From the NCBI GenBank assembly GCA_017643215.1, contig JAEPNV010000008.1, positions 5,257 to 69,256 of the forward strand: a stretch of DNA of 64,000 nucleotides, read 5' to 3'. Position numbers and translations under genes: made by a program. Below the pieces are notes generated by a model. That model was not told the origin of the DNA. It did not search any database and saw nothing but the letters and a program-made list of their open reading frames with translations. Of the stretch, positions 53,636 to 62,780 are shown in pieces (within the stretch, counting starts at the first letter, position 1; each line of letters starts with the position of its first letter). The DNA is from Roseibium sp. Its GTDB lineage: Bacteria > Pseudomonadota > Alphaproteobacteria > Rhizobiales > Stappiaceae.

Positions 53636-55030
53636 TTACGCGGGTATGCGGATGCGGGCTCTGAGGCCGCCCAATGGACTGTCTTCCAGATAGAGTTCGC
53701 CGCCGTGAGAGCGCGAGATATCCCGGGCAATCGCGAGGCCGAGGCCACTGCCGGATTGATCCTGGTTGCGGGCTCTATCGAGGCGTTGAAACGCGCGAAC
53801 GGCGGCCTCCCGGTCGTCCGGGGCAATGCCCGGACCATCATCGTCGACGGTGATGGTCAACCACCCATCCTCGAACTTCCCAGAGACCTCCACGCGAGTG
53901 CCGAATTTCGTGGCGTTGGTGACGAGATTCGACAAACAGCGTTTGAATGCAAGGCGCCGAAGCCGGACGTCCGGTGGGCCATCAAACCGCGTGATGACAA
54001 GATGCCCGGAGATTTCGGCCTCCTCCTCCAGTTCCTCAAGGAGGAGATCCATGTCTGTGATTTGAACATCCTCGTCGCCGTCGCCGCGCGCGAAGGCGAG
54101 ATAGTCCTCCAGCATGTGGCTCATCTCGTCGATGTCCTTGCGCATGGCGTCACGTTCGGGCGTGTCGTCCAACAGTGCCAATTGCAGACGAAAGCGGGTC
54201 AGGACGGTTCGCAAATCGTGACTTACGCCGGCCAGCATGGTCGTGCGCTGTTCCATCTGCCGCTCGATCCGGCGTCGCATCTCGATGAAGGCTTGCGAGG
54301 CCTGCCGGACTTCCCGGGCGCCGCTCGGACGGAATTCCTCGACCGGACGGCCCTTTCCAAATCCCTCGGCCGCGCTCGCCAAGCGCACGATCGGGCGGAT
54401 CTGATTGCGCAGAAACAACATGGCGATGACGATCAGCACGAAGGACGTGGACACCATCCAGACCAGGAAGATGTGGGAGTTGGAGGCAAATGTCTGACTG
54501 CGGCGGGCGAAGATCCTGAGAATGCTGTCCTCGAGCTGGATCCGGATCTCGACGTAACGGGAGCGCCCGACCGTGTCGATCCAAAAAGGCTTGCCGATAC
54601 GCTGGCTGATGGCCCGGCTGAGACCCTGGTCGATCACGTCGAAATACGGTTTGGGCGCGGGCGGCGGCAGCGGTTCCAGAGGTGTCAGGGACATGGACAT
54701 ACCGAGCGCGCTGCGGGCCAGAGTCTCGATCTTCAAGAACTCCGGATCCTGGGGGTAATTCTCCAACACATACACAACGGACGCAATTTCCCGGACAACG
54801 GCATCGGACATGCGCTGTGAAACAAGTTCATAGTGCCGCTCCATGAACACGACGGCCAAGACCGACTGCAGGACCAGGATGGGGACGACAATGATCAGCA
54901 GTGCCCGGGTGTAAAGCCCCTTGGGCATGATGCGGTATAAAAACCGCGAAATCCTGCGATAGGCCACAAGGATGGGCCGCAGCGGAAGAGGCAGAGGCTT
55001 GTCTTGCAGGAGGCGGTTCAAATTGGCCAT
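53636..55030 (-). CDS. sensor histidine kinase (EnvZ-type)
   Basis: A 464-residue membrane kinase. The first helix is at about 43-62 (ALLIIVVPILVLQSVLAVVF), a periplasmic domain follows to about 188, the second helix is at about 188-208 (FLVWMVSTSFVLIVIAMLFL), and then HAMP. The H-box is LAGVSHDLRTVLTRFRLQLA, with the phosphorylated His at about 268. The N-box is LSNLVTNATKFG, and the G1/G2 boxes are DDDGPGIAP and GSGLGLAIARDI. It lies 37 bases after the response regulator on the same strand, so the two form one two-component system. The signal is unknown. Confidence 0.93.
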   Translation of the reverse strand: MANLNRLLQDKPLPLPLRPILVAYRRISRFLYRIMPKGLYTRALLIIVVPILVLQSVLAVVFMERHYELVSQRMSDAVVREIASVVYVLENYPQDPEFLKIETLARSALGMSMSLTPLEPLPPPAPKPYFDVIDQGLSRAISQRIGKPFWIDTVGRSRYVEIRIQLEDSILRIFARRSQTFASNSHIFLVWMVSTSFVLIVIAMLFLRNQIRPIVRLASAAEGFGKGRPVEEFRPSGAREVRQASQAFIEMRRRIERQMEQRTTMLAGVSHDLRTVLTRFRLQLALLDDTPERDAMRKDIDEMSHMLEDYLAFARGDGDEDVQITDMDLLLEELEEEAEISGHLVITRFDGPPDVRLRRLAFKRCLSNLVTNATKFGTRVEVSGKFEDGWLTITVDDDGPGIAPDDREAAVRAFQRLDRARNQDQSGSGLGLAIARDISRSHGGELYLEDSPLGGLRARIRIPA

Positions 55031-55067
55031 GGGCTATGAGGGCGGCCGGGTCGTTGAGACAAGGGTT

Positions 55068-55766
55068 TCAATCGCAGGCAAGACGGTATCCAATTCCCCG
55101 GACCGTTTGCAGGTAGACCGGATTGCCGGGATCATTCTCGATCTTTCGGCGCAAGCGGTTGATCTGGACATCAACCGTGCGCTCGCCCAGCCCGCTGTCG
55201 TCACCGACGATCTTGTGGCGGGGAACGGTTGCGCCCGGCTGCTCGGCGAACACGGTCAAAATCTGTTTTTCCCGGTCGGTCAGGCGGATCATCGCATCGC
55301 CGTTTTTTAGCTCCCCGCGGGCCGGATTGTAGATATAGGGTCCGAACCGGATGTCGGCGGCCACGCGCGACGGGCTTGGTCCGCCGCGGCGCAGGATCGC
55401 GGACATGCGCAGCAAGAGCTCGCGCGGTTCGAAGGGCTTGGCAAGGTAGTCGTCGGCGCCGGCCTCAAGGCCGGAGATGCGATCGGGGGCCTCAGAGCGT
55501 GCGGTCAACATCAAGATGGGTACGGCCGACTGGCTCCGCAGCCAGGCTGCCATCTCCAAACCGGTTTCCCCCGGCATCATGATGTCCAGGATGATCAGAT
55601 CAAATGTCAGTCCGGTCAAACAGGTGCGGGCTTCGGCAGCGTTGCCCGCGCTGGTTACGCGATAGCCGTTTTCGGCAAGCAGGCGGCCGAGAAGATCCCT
55701 GATCCGCTTGTCATCATCGACGAGAAGGATGTGGCTGGCGTTGTCGTCTGGAGCAGGGGTGCTCAT
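55068..55766 (-). CDS. petR: OmpR-family response regulator (PetR-like)
   Basis: A 232-residue regulator. The receiver domain has the acidic pocket LVDDDKR, the phosphorylated Asp in DLIILDIMMPGETG (about 61) and the Lys in DDYLAKPFEPRELL (about 110). The winged-helix output domain ends in GERTVDVQINRLRRKIENDP. The arrangement MarR, this regulator, kinase resembles the petP-petR region of Rhodobacter, where PetR is required for growth. The symbol is given by that analogy. It starts one base after the MarR stop. Confidence 0.9.
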   Translation of the reverse strand: MSTPAPDDNASHILLVDDDKRIRDLLGRLLAENGYRVTSAGNAAEARTCLTGLTFDLIILDIMMPGETGLEMAAWLRSQSAVPILMLTARSEAPDRISGLEAGADDYLAKPFEPRELLLRMSAILRRGGPSPSRVAADIRFGPYIYNPARGELKNGDAMIRLTDREKQILTVFAEQPGATVPRHKIVGDDSGLGERTVDVQINRLRRKIENDPGNPVYLQTVRGIGYRLACD

Positions 55767-55767
55767 G

Positions 55768-56364
55768 TCAGGTCTGGTCCAAGGCTTTGATTGATGCAGG
55801 GCCGCCCGCCGCCGTGTCTTTGCGGATCAGCTGCGCGACCTCGTCACGCGTTTCGGGATCGATCATCTGCAACAAAAACCGGCGCACGGTGTCGGCCGCA
55901 TCATCTGGCAAACCCAATATGGCGCGATCAAGGCGTTCGGTCTGAAGGCGCGCCAATTGCAAAGCCAGGCCATGCCCTTTTGCGGTGGTGTGCAAAAGGC
56001 GTTGGCGCCGGTCCGATGCGCCGGGCCGTTGTTCGATATAGCCTTGATCGACGAGCTGTTTCAGGACCCGTCCAAGGCTTTGTTTTGTGATCTTCAAAAT
56101 ACCGAGCAGATCAGTGACCATCATGCCCGGATTTCGATCGACAAAATGCAAAACCCGGTGATGGGCACGGCCAAAACCGAATTCAGCGAGCACGTCATCC
56201 GGGTCGGACGTGAAGTCCCGATAGGCGAAAAACAACAGCTCTATCAGATCGTAGGGCACATCGGAGGATGATCGCGGGGTGTCACCTCGGGCGCGATCGC
56301 CGACGGCGGAGGAACCCGCGCCCGCACCGGGATGAGATTGTTTATTGAAATTTACGTCAGCCAT
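55768..56364 (-). CDS. petP: MarR-family transcriptional regulator (PetP-like)
   Basis: A 198-residue MarR regulator. The winged helix-turn-helix lies at about 65-130 (HRVLHFVDRNPGMMVTDLLG; ITKQSLGRVLKQLVDQGYIE; DRRQRLLHTTAKG). The first 38 residues are a low-complexity extension that could be shorter if a downstream start is used. It is the first gene of a three-gene minus-strand operon with the response regulator and kinase. The PetP name follows the Rhodobacter petP-petR pair. It is divergent from ilvE. Confidence 0.87.
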   Translation of the reverse strand: MADVNFNKQSHPGAGAGSSAVGDRARGDTPRSSSDVPYDLIELLFFAYRDFTSDPDDVLAEFGFGRAHHRVLHFVDRNPGMMVTDLLGILKITKQSLGRVLKQLVDQGYIEQRPGASDRRQRLLHTTAKGHGLALQLARLQTERLDRAILGLPDDAADTVRRFLLQMIDPETRDEVAQLIRKDTAAGGPASIKALDQT

Positions 56365-56365
56365 A

Positions 56366-56396
56366 TTGACATATTTCTGGTCGATTGTTACTGAAT
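56366..56396 (+). promoter_or_regulatory. possible promoter between petP-like gene and ilvE
   Basis: A consensus TTGACA at 56366-56371 followed 17 bases later by TACTGA (56389-56394), a weak -10. The -35 touches the petP-like start codon region (56362-56364), and imperfect inverted repeats GTCA/TGAC and GAAAT/ATTTC flank it, as expected for a MarR-controlled divergent promoter. Confidence 0.35.
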
Positions 56397-56619
56397 AGAA
56401 GCTGCGGACGAAATGATCGGTCGATTTGGTGTGTGTTTGCGCATCTGAATTTCAACGAATCCTGCCGGTTGATTTCTGTTCGCCAAGATACCGGGACTTC
56501 ATGCGCCGTGCAAAACACAGCACAGAGCGCCGGCGGATTGGGTAATGCCCGCCGCGCGGCGCGAACCGGATTGAACCAGTTTAGAAACGTCCATTGAGAG
56601 ACGGTCGGGAGTTAAGACT

Positions 56620-57522
56620 ATGGCGGGTTTGCCTTTTGATCAGCGTGACGGCGAAATCTGGTACGACGGTGCGTTCGTGCCCTGGGCCGAGGCGAAGCTG
56701 CACGTATTGAGCCATGGCCTTCATTATGCCAGCAGCGTGTTTGAGGGCGAGCGCGCCTATGGCGGCAAGATCTTCAAGTCCGAAGTGCATACCGCGCGGT
56801 TGCACGAGTCGGCGCGGGTCATGGGATTTGAGATCCCGTGGTCGGAAGCGCAAATCAACGCGGCCAAGGACGAGGTGCTGGCCCGGATGAATTTGGTCGA
56901 CGCTTATGTGCGCCCTGTGGCTTGGCGGGGCAGCGAAATGATGGGCGTGTCGGCGCAGCATAACACCATTCATCTGGCCATCGCGGCCTGGGAATGGCCA
57001 AGCTATTTTGCGCCCGAGGAAAGGCTCCAGGGCATCCGTCTGGATATGGCCGCCTACCGGCGCCCGGATCCGGCGACCGCACCTTTCAAGTCCAAGGCGG
57101 CGGGGCTTTACATGATCTGTACCCTGTCAAAGCACGAAGCAGAGCGCAAAGGTTATGCCGACGCGTTGATGCTGGATTGGCGCGGCCGGGTCGCGGAAGC
57201 GACGGGCGCCAATGTCTTTTTCGTGAAGGAAGGTAAGATTCATACGCCGATCCCCGATTGTTTCCTGGACGGGATCACCCGGCGGACCGTCATCGGACTT
57301 GCCAAGGCGCGCGGCTTTGAGGTGATCGAACGGGTGATCATGCCCGATGAACTCGAAGGTTTCGAACAGTGCTTCCTGACCGGGACCGCGGCCGAGATCA
57401 CACCGGTGTCGGAAATCGGGCCGTATCGGTTCGAAGTCGGTGAAATCACCAAGACGCTGATGACCGACTATGATGCGACCGTTCGGCCGGTTGTGGCGAC
57501 GCCCAAGGCGGCGGTCGCCTGA
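56620..57522 (+). CDS. ilvE: branched-chain amino acid aminotransferase
   Basis: A 300-residue class IV PLP enzyme that makes leucine, isoleucine and valine from their 2-oxo acids. Key features: DGEIWYDGAFVPWAEAKLHV, LSHGLHYASSVFEGERAY (about 30-47), the PLP-lysine region FKSKAAGLYMICTLSKHEAE (about 153-172), VAEATGANVFFVKEG and the phosphate-binding FLTGTAAEITPV near 250. The length and the absence of a leader fit the bacterial group. A strong terminator lies 28 bases downstream. Confidence 0.96.
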   Translation: MAGLPFDQRDGEIWYDGAFVPWAEAKLHVLSHGLHYASSVFEGERAYGGKIFKSEVHTARLHESARVMGFEIPWSEAQINAAKDEVLARMNLVDAYVRPVAWRGSEMMGVSAQHNTIHLAIAAWEWPSYFAPEERLQGIRLDMAAYRRPDPATAPFKSKAAGLYMICTLSKHEAERKGYADALMLDWRGRVAEATGANVFFVKEGKIHTPIPDCFLDGITRRTVIGLAKARGFEVIERVIMPDELEGFEQCFLTGTAAEITPVSEIGPYRFEVGEITKTLMTDYDATVRPVVATPKAAVA

Positions 57523-57549
57523 CCGGCCCAATTGGTCCAATGATTGAGA

Positions 57550-57574
57550 GGCGGGCGTGAAGCCCGCCTTTTTT
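57550..57574 (+). terminator. intrinsic terminator of ilvE
   Basis: A perfect seven-base-pair stem GGCGGGC/GCCCGCC (57550-57556 with 57562-57568), loop GTGAA, then six T residues. Confidence 0.93.
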
Positions 57575-57660
57575 GTATTGATTGGGTCAAGAAACACACT
57601 TCGAACAAATGCCGCCGTGTGAGGCAGTTTCTTCTTGCCAAAGGCTTGAGGCAGGCGGGC

Positions 57661-59001
57661 TCAGCCCGCCGCGGCCGGTATGGACGTGCCGCCGGATCGT
57701 GCGAAGAGGACGCAGCACAGCGCCGCCGTGCCATAAAGGGCAAACGCAAGGCCCATCGGCACCAGCGTCCCGTCAAACAATTGCCCCATGGCATATCCGA
57801 GCAGTGCCCCGCCCAAGGTGCTGATGAAGCCGATCACCGATGAGGCGGTGCCGGCGATTTCACCGAGCGGGTCCATAGCCATGGCATTGAAGTTCGGGCC
57901 GATAAAACCAAAGCAGGCCATCAGAAGCAGGCATAGACCGGTGAAGATCCAGAAGTCCTTGATCCCGTAGACCGACAAAGCCAACAGCAATAGGCCGAGT
58001 GCCATGAACACGACCGTGGCCGCCATGGACAAGCGCTGCATGCCGATCGCCTCGACAAGACGCGCATTCACATAAGACGCCGCCGACATGGCAAGAGCGA
58101 TGACCGCGAACACGACCGGGAACCAGACGCCAAGGCCAAAAATGTCGACGAAGATCTGCTGTGACATGGTGATGAATGCGAACAGGCCGCCAAAGACGCA
58201 GGTCAGAGCCAGCGTGTATCCGATGCTGGCCCGGGTGGTGAGGGTGCGCAGGTACGCGCTGGTGATCGCGCTTGCGTTGAGTGCCCTGCGGTTTTCTGTC
58301 GGAAGCGTTTCGGGCAGGCGGACCAAACACCACACAAATAAAATGGCGCCGGCGGCAAACAAAAGGGCGAAGATCCACCGCCAGTCAGCGACCAGCAAAA
58401 CCGCCTGACCGAGCGATGGCGCCACGATCGGTACGGCCATGAAGATCATCATGACCAGCGACATCACTTTGCCCATCCGCGCGCCTGTGTAGCTGTCGCG
58501 GACGACGGACACGGCAACGACGCGTGTCGCCGCGCACCCGACGCCCTGGATGAACCTTGCCAGGAGCATTTGGTCCAGTGACGTGGACATCAAGGATCCA
58601 ATGCTCGCGAGGGCATAAAGGCCAAGGCCACCCAGCAGGATCGAGCGCCGTCCAAGGGAATCCGATATCGGCCCGAAAAACAGCTGGGCGCTGCCAAAGC
58701 CGATCAGATAGGCAATGAGGACTTGTTGCCGATCGTTTTCATGCGCGATTTGAAACGCGGCGCCGATGTCCGGCAAAGCCGGAAGCATGATGTCCAACGC
58801 GAGCGCATTCAGCGCCATGAGCGATGCAATGACAATGACGAATTCGGCAAAATGCATCCTGCCGCCCGGGGCCGACGCGCCGTGTGACTCCGACGCCGCC
58901 GGAGGAGGTGGTCTGTCGGGAGCCTGTAGGTTCTCCCCCAAGGAGCTGCTCTCAATCTCAGCGCGCAACGGTGCGGGTCCTCGTGTGACTGCGCGGCACA
59001 T
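57661..59001 (-). CDS. MFS multidrug exporter (Bcr/CflA-type)
   Basis: A 446-residue major facilitator transporter with 12 predicted helices beginning at about residue 57. The Bcr/CflA (DHA1) signatures are LALDIMLPALPDIGAAF (motif D1, about 68-84), GPISDSLGRRSILLGGL (motif A, about 113-129) and RFIQGVGCAATRVVAVSVVR (motif B). The first 50 residues are a cytosolic extension unusual in length; a start at the MHFAEFVIVIAS methionine (about 58857) would give the standard 12-helix protein. I keep the ATG at 59001 because GGATGAG precedes it. The substrate is unknown. Confidence 0.88.
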   Translation of the reverse strand: MCRAVTRGPAPLRAEIESSSLGENLQAPDRPPPPAASESHGASAPGGRMHFAEFVIVIASLMALNALALDIMLPALPDIGAAFQIAHENDRQQVLIAYLIGFGSAQLFFGPISDSLGRRSILLGGLGLYALASIGSLMSTSLDQMLLARFIQGVGCAATRVVAVSVVRDSYTGARMGKVMSLVMMIFMAVPIVAPSLGQAVLLVADWRWIFALLFAAGAILFVWCLVRLPETLPTENRRALNASAITSAYLRTLTTRASIGYTLALTCVFGGLFAFITMSQQIFVDIFGLGVWFPVVFAVIALAMSAASYVNARLVEAIGMQRLSMAATVVFMALGLLLLALSVYGIKDFWIFTGLCLLLMACFGFIGPNFNAMAMDPLGEIAGTASSVIGFISTLGGALLGYAMGQLFDGTLVPMGLAFALYGTAALCCVLFARSGGTSIPAAAG

Positions 59002-59101
59002 GATCTCATCCACGAAACCATCACCTTAGGACAACAATTAAGGGTTGAGGGTTACAAAACTGTTGTCCGCGCGCCGATCTTTGTCAAAATATCGGATGGT
59101 C

Positions 59102-59569
59102 TCAGGCCCCATTCCATCGCGTCGCCGCCGCATCGTCGATCGCCTTCGCCTCGACCCAGCCGCTCGTTTCTCCCGTTTTCAGATGCTCTTTCTTCCAAAA
59201 CGGCGCGCGGGTCTTCAGGAAATCCATCAGGTAGTTGGCCGCGTCGAAGGCTGCCTGCCGATGTGCGGAGGCGGCTACAACCAGGACAATATTCGCACCC
59301 GGCGCGAGTTTTCCATGGCGGTGAACCACAGTCAGGCCCGTCAAAGGCCACCGACGGCACGCATCCTCGGCGATGCGGGATATCTCCGCTTCGGCCATTC
59401 CCGGATAATGCTCGAGTTCAAGCGCGGCAAGGCGCCCGCCTTCGTCGCGGCACAGGCCGGTGAAGCTGACCACCGCGCCGACGTCATGACGGCCGCCGGT
59501 CAGATGTTTGGTTTCGGTGTCGACGTCGAAGTCATCCGCCTGGACCCGGACGGTCGGAGTGACGGTCAT
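59102..59569 (-). CDS. moaE: molybdopterin synthase catalytic subunit MoaE
   Basis: A 155-residue large subunit of molybdopterin synthase, which converts cPMP to molybdopterin using sulfur on MoaD. The family blocks VGAVVSFTGLCRDE (about 31-44), LELEHYPGMAEAEI, VVHRHGKLAPGANIVLVVAA and the catalytic lysine region FWKKEHLKTGETSGWVEA (about 124-141) are complete. It starts 4 bases after moaD. Confidence 0.96.
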   Translation of the reverse strand: MTVTPTVRVQADDFDVDTETKHLTGGRHDVGAVVSFTGLCRDEGGRLAALELEHYPGMAEAEISRIAEDACRRWPLTGLTVVHRHGKLAPGANIVLVVAASAHRQAAFDAANYLMDFLKTRAPFWKKEHLKTGETSGWVEAKAIDDAAATRWNGA

Positions 59570-59573
59570 CGGG

Positions 59574-59825
59574 TCAGCCCCCGGTCATCGGCGGGAAGAA
59601 CGCGACTTCGCGCGCGCCTTGCAAGGGCGTATCGGCCTCCACATGTTCCTGGTCGACGGCGACGCGGATCACTTCTTCATCCGCGAACGCGGCGGCATGA
59701 TTGTCATCGAGCGTCTTCAGATGCGTGATCAGATCCGCGACCGTGGCAACGTGGTCTGGAAGTGTCACGGTTTCTTCCTCGATCCCGACCTTTTCCCTCA
59801 CCCAAGCAAAATATCGAATGTTCAC
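59574..59825 (-). CDS. moaD: molybdopterin synthase sulfur carrier subunit MoaD
   Basis: An 83-residue ubiquitin-like protein whose C-terminal glycine is thiocarboxylated to give sulfur to molybdopterin. It ends in FFPPMTGG, the required Gly-Gly. The fold is typical: NIRYFAWVREKVGIEEETV at the N-terminus and RVAVDQEHVEADTPLQGARE before the tail. The longer frame to 59879 adds unrelated residues; the GTG at 59825 has AAGG upstream. It is followed by moaE and preceded 57 bases away by pgsA, so the three are probably co-transcribed. Confidence 0.94.
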   Translation of the reverse strand: MNIRYFAWVREKVGIEEETVTLPDHVATVADLITHLKTLDDNHAAAFADEEVIRVAVDQEHVEADTPLQGAREVAFFPPMTGG

Positions 59826-59882
59826 GATGTGCCTTCTTCGTTGTCCGCAAGCCGGTCTGAGGAGCGGTCCGGGCGCCAAGCT

Positions 59883-60455
59883 TCACTCGTCGATCAGGTG
59901 CCCAATTCCGGCGCGGAAGTAGTCATAGCCGGTATATAGCGTGAGAAGCGCCGCAATCCAAAGTGCGGTCAGTCCAAGCAACGTCGTTCCGGCCAGGACG
60001 CTTTCACCGGCAGGACCGGCCACCAAAAGCGCGACCGCGACGAGCTGTACCGTCGTTTTCCACTTGGCAAGCTGGGTGACCGGAACACTGACCTGCAATT
60101 CGGCCAGAAATTCCCGCAAGCCGGAGACGAGGATTTCGCGGCACAAGATGATGATGGCGGCGACCAGGGACCAGCCGCCGATCGTCCCATCGGCGGCGAG
60201 CATCAAGAGACAGACGGAGACCAGAAGCTTGTCGGCAATCGGGTCCAGCATCCGGCCAAGGGCCGACTGCTGCTGCCAGGCCCGTGCCAGATAGCCGTCG
60301 AAAAAATCGGTGATAGCCGCCAGGATGAACAGGCCCAGGGCCACCCAGCGCGCCGTCAGGCCCTCGATGTAAAAACATGCGGCCACTGCCGGTACGGCCG
60401 CGATGCGCCCGTAAGTCAGGATGTTCGGAAAACTGAGGACGACGTTTCGTTTCAT
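59883..60455 (-). CDS. pgsA: CDP-diacylglycerol-glycerol-3-phosphate 3-phosphatidyltransferase
   Basis: A 190-residue membrane enzyme that commits CDP-diacylglycerol to phosphatidylglycerol synthesis. The CDP-alcohol phosphotransferase motif D-G-x2-A-R-x8-G-x3-D-x3-D is intact at residues 53-75 (FFDGYLARAW then SALGRMLDPIADK). Four to five membrane helices and the conserved CREILVSGLREFLAEL (about 105-120) fit PgsA rather than other family members. It is upstream of moaD/moaE, a common order in this group. Confidence 0.95.
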   Translation of the reverse strand: MKRNVVLSFPNILTYGRIAAVPAVAACFYIEGLTARWVALGLFILAAITDFFDGYLARAWQQQSALGRMLDPIADKLLVSVCLLMLAADGTIGGWSLVAAIIILCREILVSGLREFLAELQVSVPVTQLAKWKTTVQLVAVALLVAGPAGESVLAGTTLLGLTALWIAALLTLYTGYDYFRAGIGHLIDE

Positions 60456-60576
60456 ACGCGCATTTCAAGATGACGCTGGTCCGCCACAACGCGGAACCAA
60501 GCATGCCGGCCGGAAGGTGTCAACGCGTGCAGGAGGCCACCGGAGACCCATCATTGGCAAGATTGGGGCAGGTCTT

Positions 60577-60867
60577 TCAATTGAAGATCGTGTCGCCCTG
60601 CTGATCGATCATCATCTTCGCCTTGCGAACCGTGTGGTTGGCCGCTTCCTCCTCACTCGGCAGCGTGTCGGCGCGAATGAAGTCATGGACCTTTCGTGTG
60701 CCGTCAATGTCCTTTTCGATCCGGCCCGATACTTGCCATTGGCCGGACGTCTGGCGGGGTTCGGCAATGATCTCATACCCGTCATAGACCACGGGCGGGT
60801 GGCCGCTGGATTTTTTCTGCGGGCCATCACCGCCGCCGAACAGGCTTTTAACCAGTTTTCCGATCAT
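60577..60867 (-). CDS. HlyU family protein
   Basis: A 96-residue protein of the HlyU family, described in Vibrio as a transcriptional activator but in Alphaproteobacteria mostly uncharacterised. The core YDGYEIIAEPRQTSGQWQVS (about 28-47), GRIEKDIDGTRKVHDFIRAD and HTVRKAKMMIDQQGDTIF (about 78-95) matches. The first 25 residues are glycine- and basic-rich. The ATG at 60867 is preferred over an upstream frame to 60993. Confidence 0.85.
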   Translation of the reverse strand: MIGKLVKSLFGGGDGPQKKSSGHPPVVYDGYEIIAEPRQTSGQWQVSGRIEKDIDGTRKVHDFIRADTLPSEEEAANHTVRKAKMMIDQQGDTIFN

Positions 60868-60898
60868 GTTCGCACCCCTGTCGTATCCGGCGCCACGT

Positions 60899-61525
60899 TC
60901 ACGCCGCGCTGCTGCTGCGCGCCTGGCCGGGCCGCTCCGCCTGCTCTCCGCGCAACGCGCGCATCGTCCAATGATGGCGGCACAAGGAAACATAGGCCTC
61001 TTCGCCGCCGATCACCACCTGATCGCCTTCCTCGACAAAACGGCCCTCCGCGTCAAGCCGGGCCACCATGGTCGCTTTTCGGCCGCACCAGCAGATGGTC
61101 TTGATTTCCTTCAGATTGTCGGCAAGCGCAAGCAGGGCAGCGCTGCCGGGAAACAGTTTGCCCTGGAAATCTGTACGCAAGCCATAACACATCACCGGGA
61201 TTTTGATGCGGTCAGCCACCTTCGCAAGCTGCCAGACCTGATCCTCGGTCAAGAACTGCGCTTCATCGACAAACACGGCATGGAGGGGGGCATTTGCGTT
61301 GGCGCGCTCGATATGGCCGAACAGGTCGTCTTTTGCATGGAAGATATCGGCGTCGGCGGCAAGACCAATCCTGGACGCGATGCGCCCCCGCCCGGCGCGT
61401 TCATCGAATGCGGCGATCAGAAGCAGGGTGTTCATACCCCGCTCCAGGTAGTTGTAGGACGCCTGAAGCAGCACCGTGGATTTGCCGGCGTTCATCGAGG
61501 AATAGTTGAAATAAAGCTTGGCCAT
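60899..61525 (-). CDS. tdk: thymidine kinase
   Basis: A 208-residue type II thymidine kinase that phosphorylates thymidine with ATP in pyrimidine salvage. The P-loop is SSMNAGKST (about 9-17), the Walker B-like motif is VFVDEAQFLTEDQV (with the catalytic Glu), and the lasso/zinc domain has ICWCGRKATMVAR and SLCRHHW, giving the four zinc ligands. The region CYGLRTDFQGKLFPGS completes the family pattern. The C-terminal 15 residues are an extension. It is 31 bases upstream of the HlyU gene on the same strand. Confidence 0.96.
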   Translation of the reverse strand: MAKLYFNYSSMNAGKSTVLLQASYNYLERGMNTLLLIAAFDERAGRGRIASRIGLAADADIFHAKDDLFGHIERANANAPLHAVFVDEAQFLTEDQVWQLAKVADRIKIPVMCYGLRTDFQGKLFPGSAALLALADNLKEIKTICWCGRKATMVARLDAEGRFVEEGDQVVIGGEEAYVSLCRHHWTMRALRGEQAERPGQARSSSAA

Positions 61526-61628
61526 GTTGGTGTTGGGCGCGATGTTGTCGTTATCGAATCCTTAGGAAGCGGCCCATTGTTAACCAGGCCCACAATGCGC
61601 TCAATGGTCCCAAGCGCTCGTCCCAAGA

Positions 61629-62705
61629 TCATTGTGTCCGCCCTTCGGCCCCGCGGCCTGCGGCAAAGCCCAAATCGACTACAAGCGGCCGGTGATCGGT
61701 GCCAACATCCGGGCCAAGATGCATATCGACTATGGCTAGGTCCGGCGTGACCGCCACATGGTCAACCGGCGCACCCAAAACCCATCTCAAGCGGTAGTCA
61801 AAGAAGAAACGGGTGGCTTGCGGGACGTTGCCGGGAAAGCCGCTCTTCAGTCCGGCCTCGTCCAACAATCCGGCAAAATGGCCGGACCACGGGGCGGTGT
61901 TCCAGTCGCCAATCACCAGCACGGGCCCTGATGCGCGCGTTTTACGCCGCGCGACCGTTTCTTCGAGCGTGCCCAGATAGCGCTGCCGGTCACCCCAGCT
62001 TTGTCTGGTTCTCGGGCTAGCCGGGTGTACTGCAACGACCTGCAGCGGACCGCGTGGGGTCGCAAGTTCAAGGGCCAGGATTTCGCGCTCGGCGAAGAGA
62101 TCGCCGGCCGGGGTTCCCGGCACCCGGATGTATTCGATCTTTTGGAACGGATAGGCGGAAAAGACCGCGAGATTGCCGAGTTCGCCGATCAGATAATGGT
62201 CCGGGTAGGGACCGACGCCGGCCAGACCGTCCGGCAGGCCGTGCCGCGCTGATCGGTGACGCTGGAGCCACCAGGCGGTCTCCTGAAATACGAGAACATC
62301 GGCGTCGAGGCGTTGAAGATAGCCCATCAGCCGGTCATCGCCGAGGTAAAGGCGTTCCAGGTTGATGCTGGCGAACCGGATCGCATGTTGATCGCCATCC
62401 AGTCCCGCAACCGGATTGGAAACGGCCAAGGTCCGGGCGACCGTCAGGCCCGCAACAATGACGAAAACCGTGACGAGCAGTGCGATGGCCGCCCTATAGA
62501 GCCCCTTTCGATGGGCCAGCCACGGCAGGATGGTTGCCGAGACCAGGCCGGCCAGTCCGGCGCCGGTCAGAAGCTGATAGAGGAAGAACGACATGTTGTC
62601 GCTCAACCAGTATTCCGGGAGGGCGAATGCCGACAGGCCAAGCAACGCGAACCCGAGGCCCGCCGCTAGTGAGGTCCAGCCGAGCAGGGACAGGAGCCGG
62701 CGCAT
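61629..62705 (-). CDS. endonuclease/exonuclease/phosphatase family membrane protein
   Basis: A 358-residue protein with three predicted N-terminal membrane helices (about 3-24, 40-60, 69-90) followed by an EEP-fold domain. Catalytic landmarks are SINLERL (about 112), VLVFQETAWWLQRH with the metal-binding Glu, VVAVHPASP, VIGDWNTAPWSGHF (about 258-271) and GTDHRPLVVDLGF with the catalytic Asp-His pair. It is likely a phosphatase or nuclease acting in the periplasm. ATG at 62705 and TTG at 62723 are both possible starts. Confidence 0.87.
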   Translation of the reverse strand: MRRLLSLLGWTSLAAGLGFALLGLSAFALPEYWLSDNMSFFLYQLLTGAGLAGLVSATILPWLAHRKGLYRAAIALLVTVFVIVAGLTVARTLAVSNPVAGLDGDQHAIRFASINLERLYLGDDRLMGYLQRLDADVLVFQETAWWLQRHRSARHGLPDGLAGVGPYPDHYLIGELGNLAVFSAYPFQKIEYIRVPGTPAGDLFAEREILALELATPRGPLQVVAVHPASPRTRQSWGDRQRYLGTLEETVARRKTRASGPVLVIGDWNTAPWSGHFAGLLDEAGLKSGFPGNVPQATRFFFDYRLRWVLGAPVDHVAVTPDLAIVDMHLGPDVGTDHRPLVVDLGFAAGRGAEGRTQ

Positions 62706-62780
62706 TGTGGTCGAACGGGTCAAGCGGCTGAAACCTTATGTTCCACCGCCATCAAATCCCGCCTGTTCCGCGAAGCTTTT

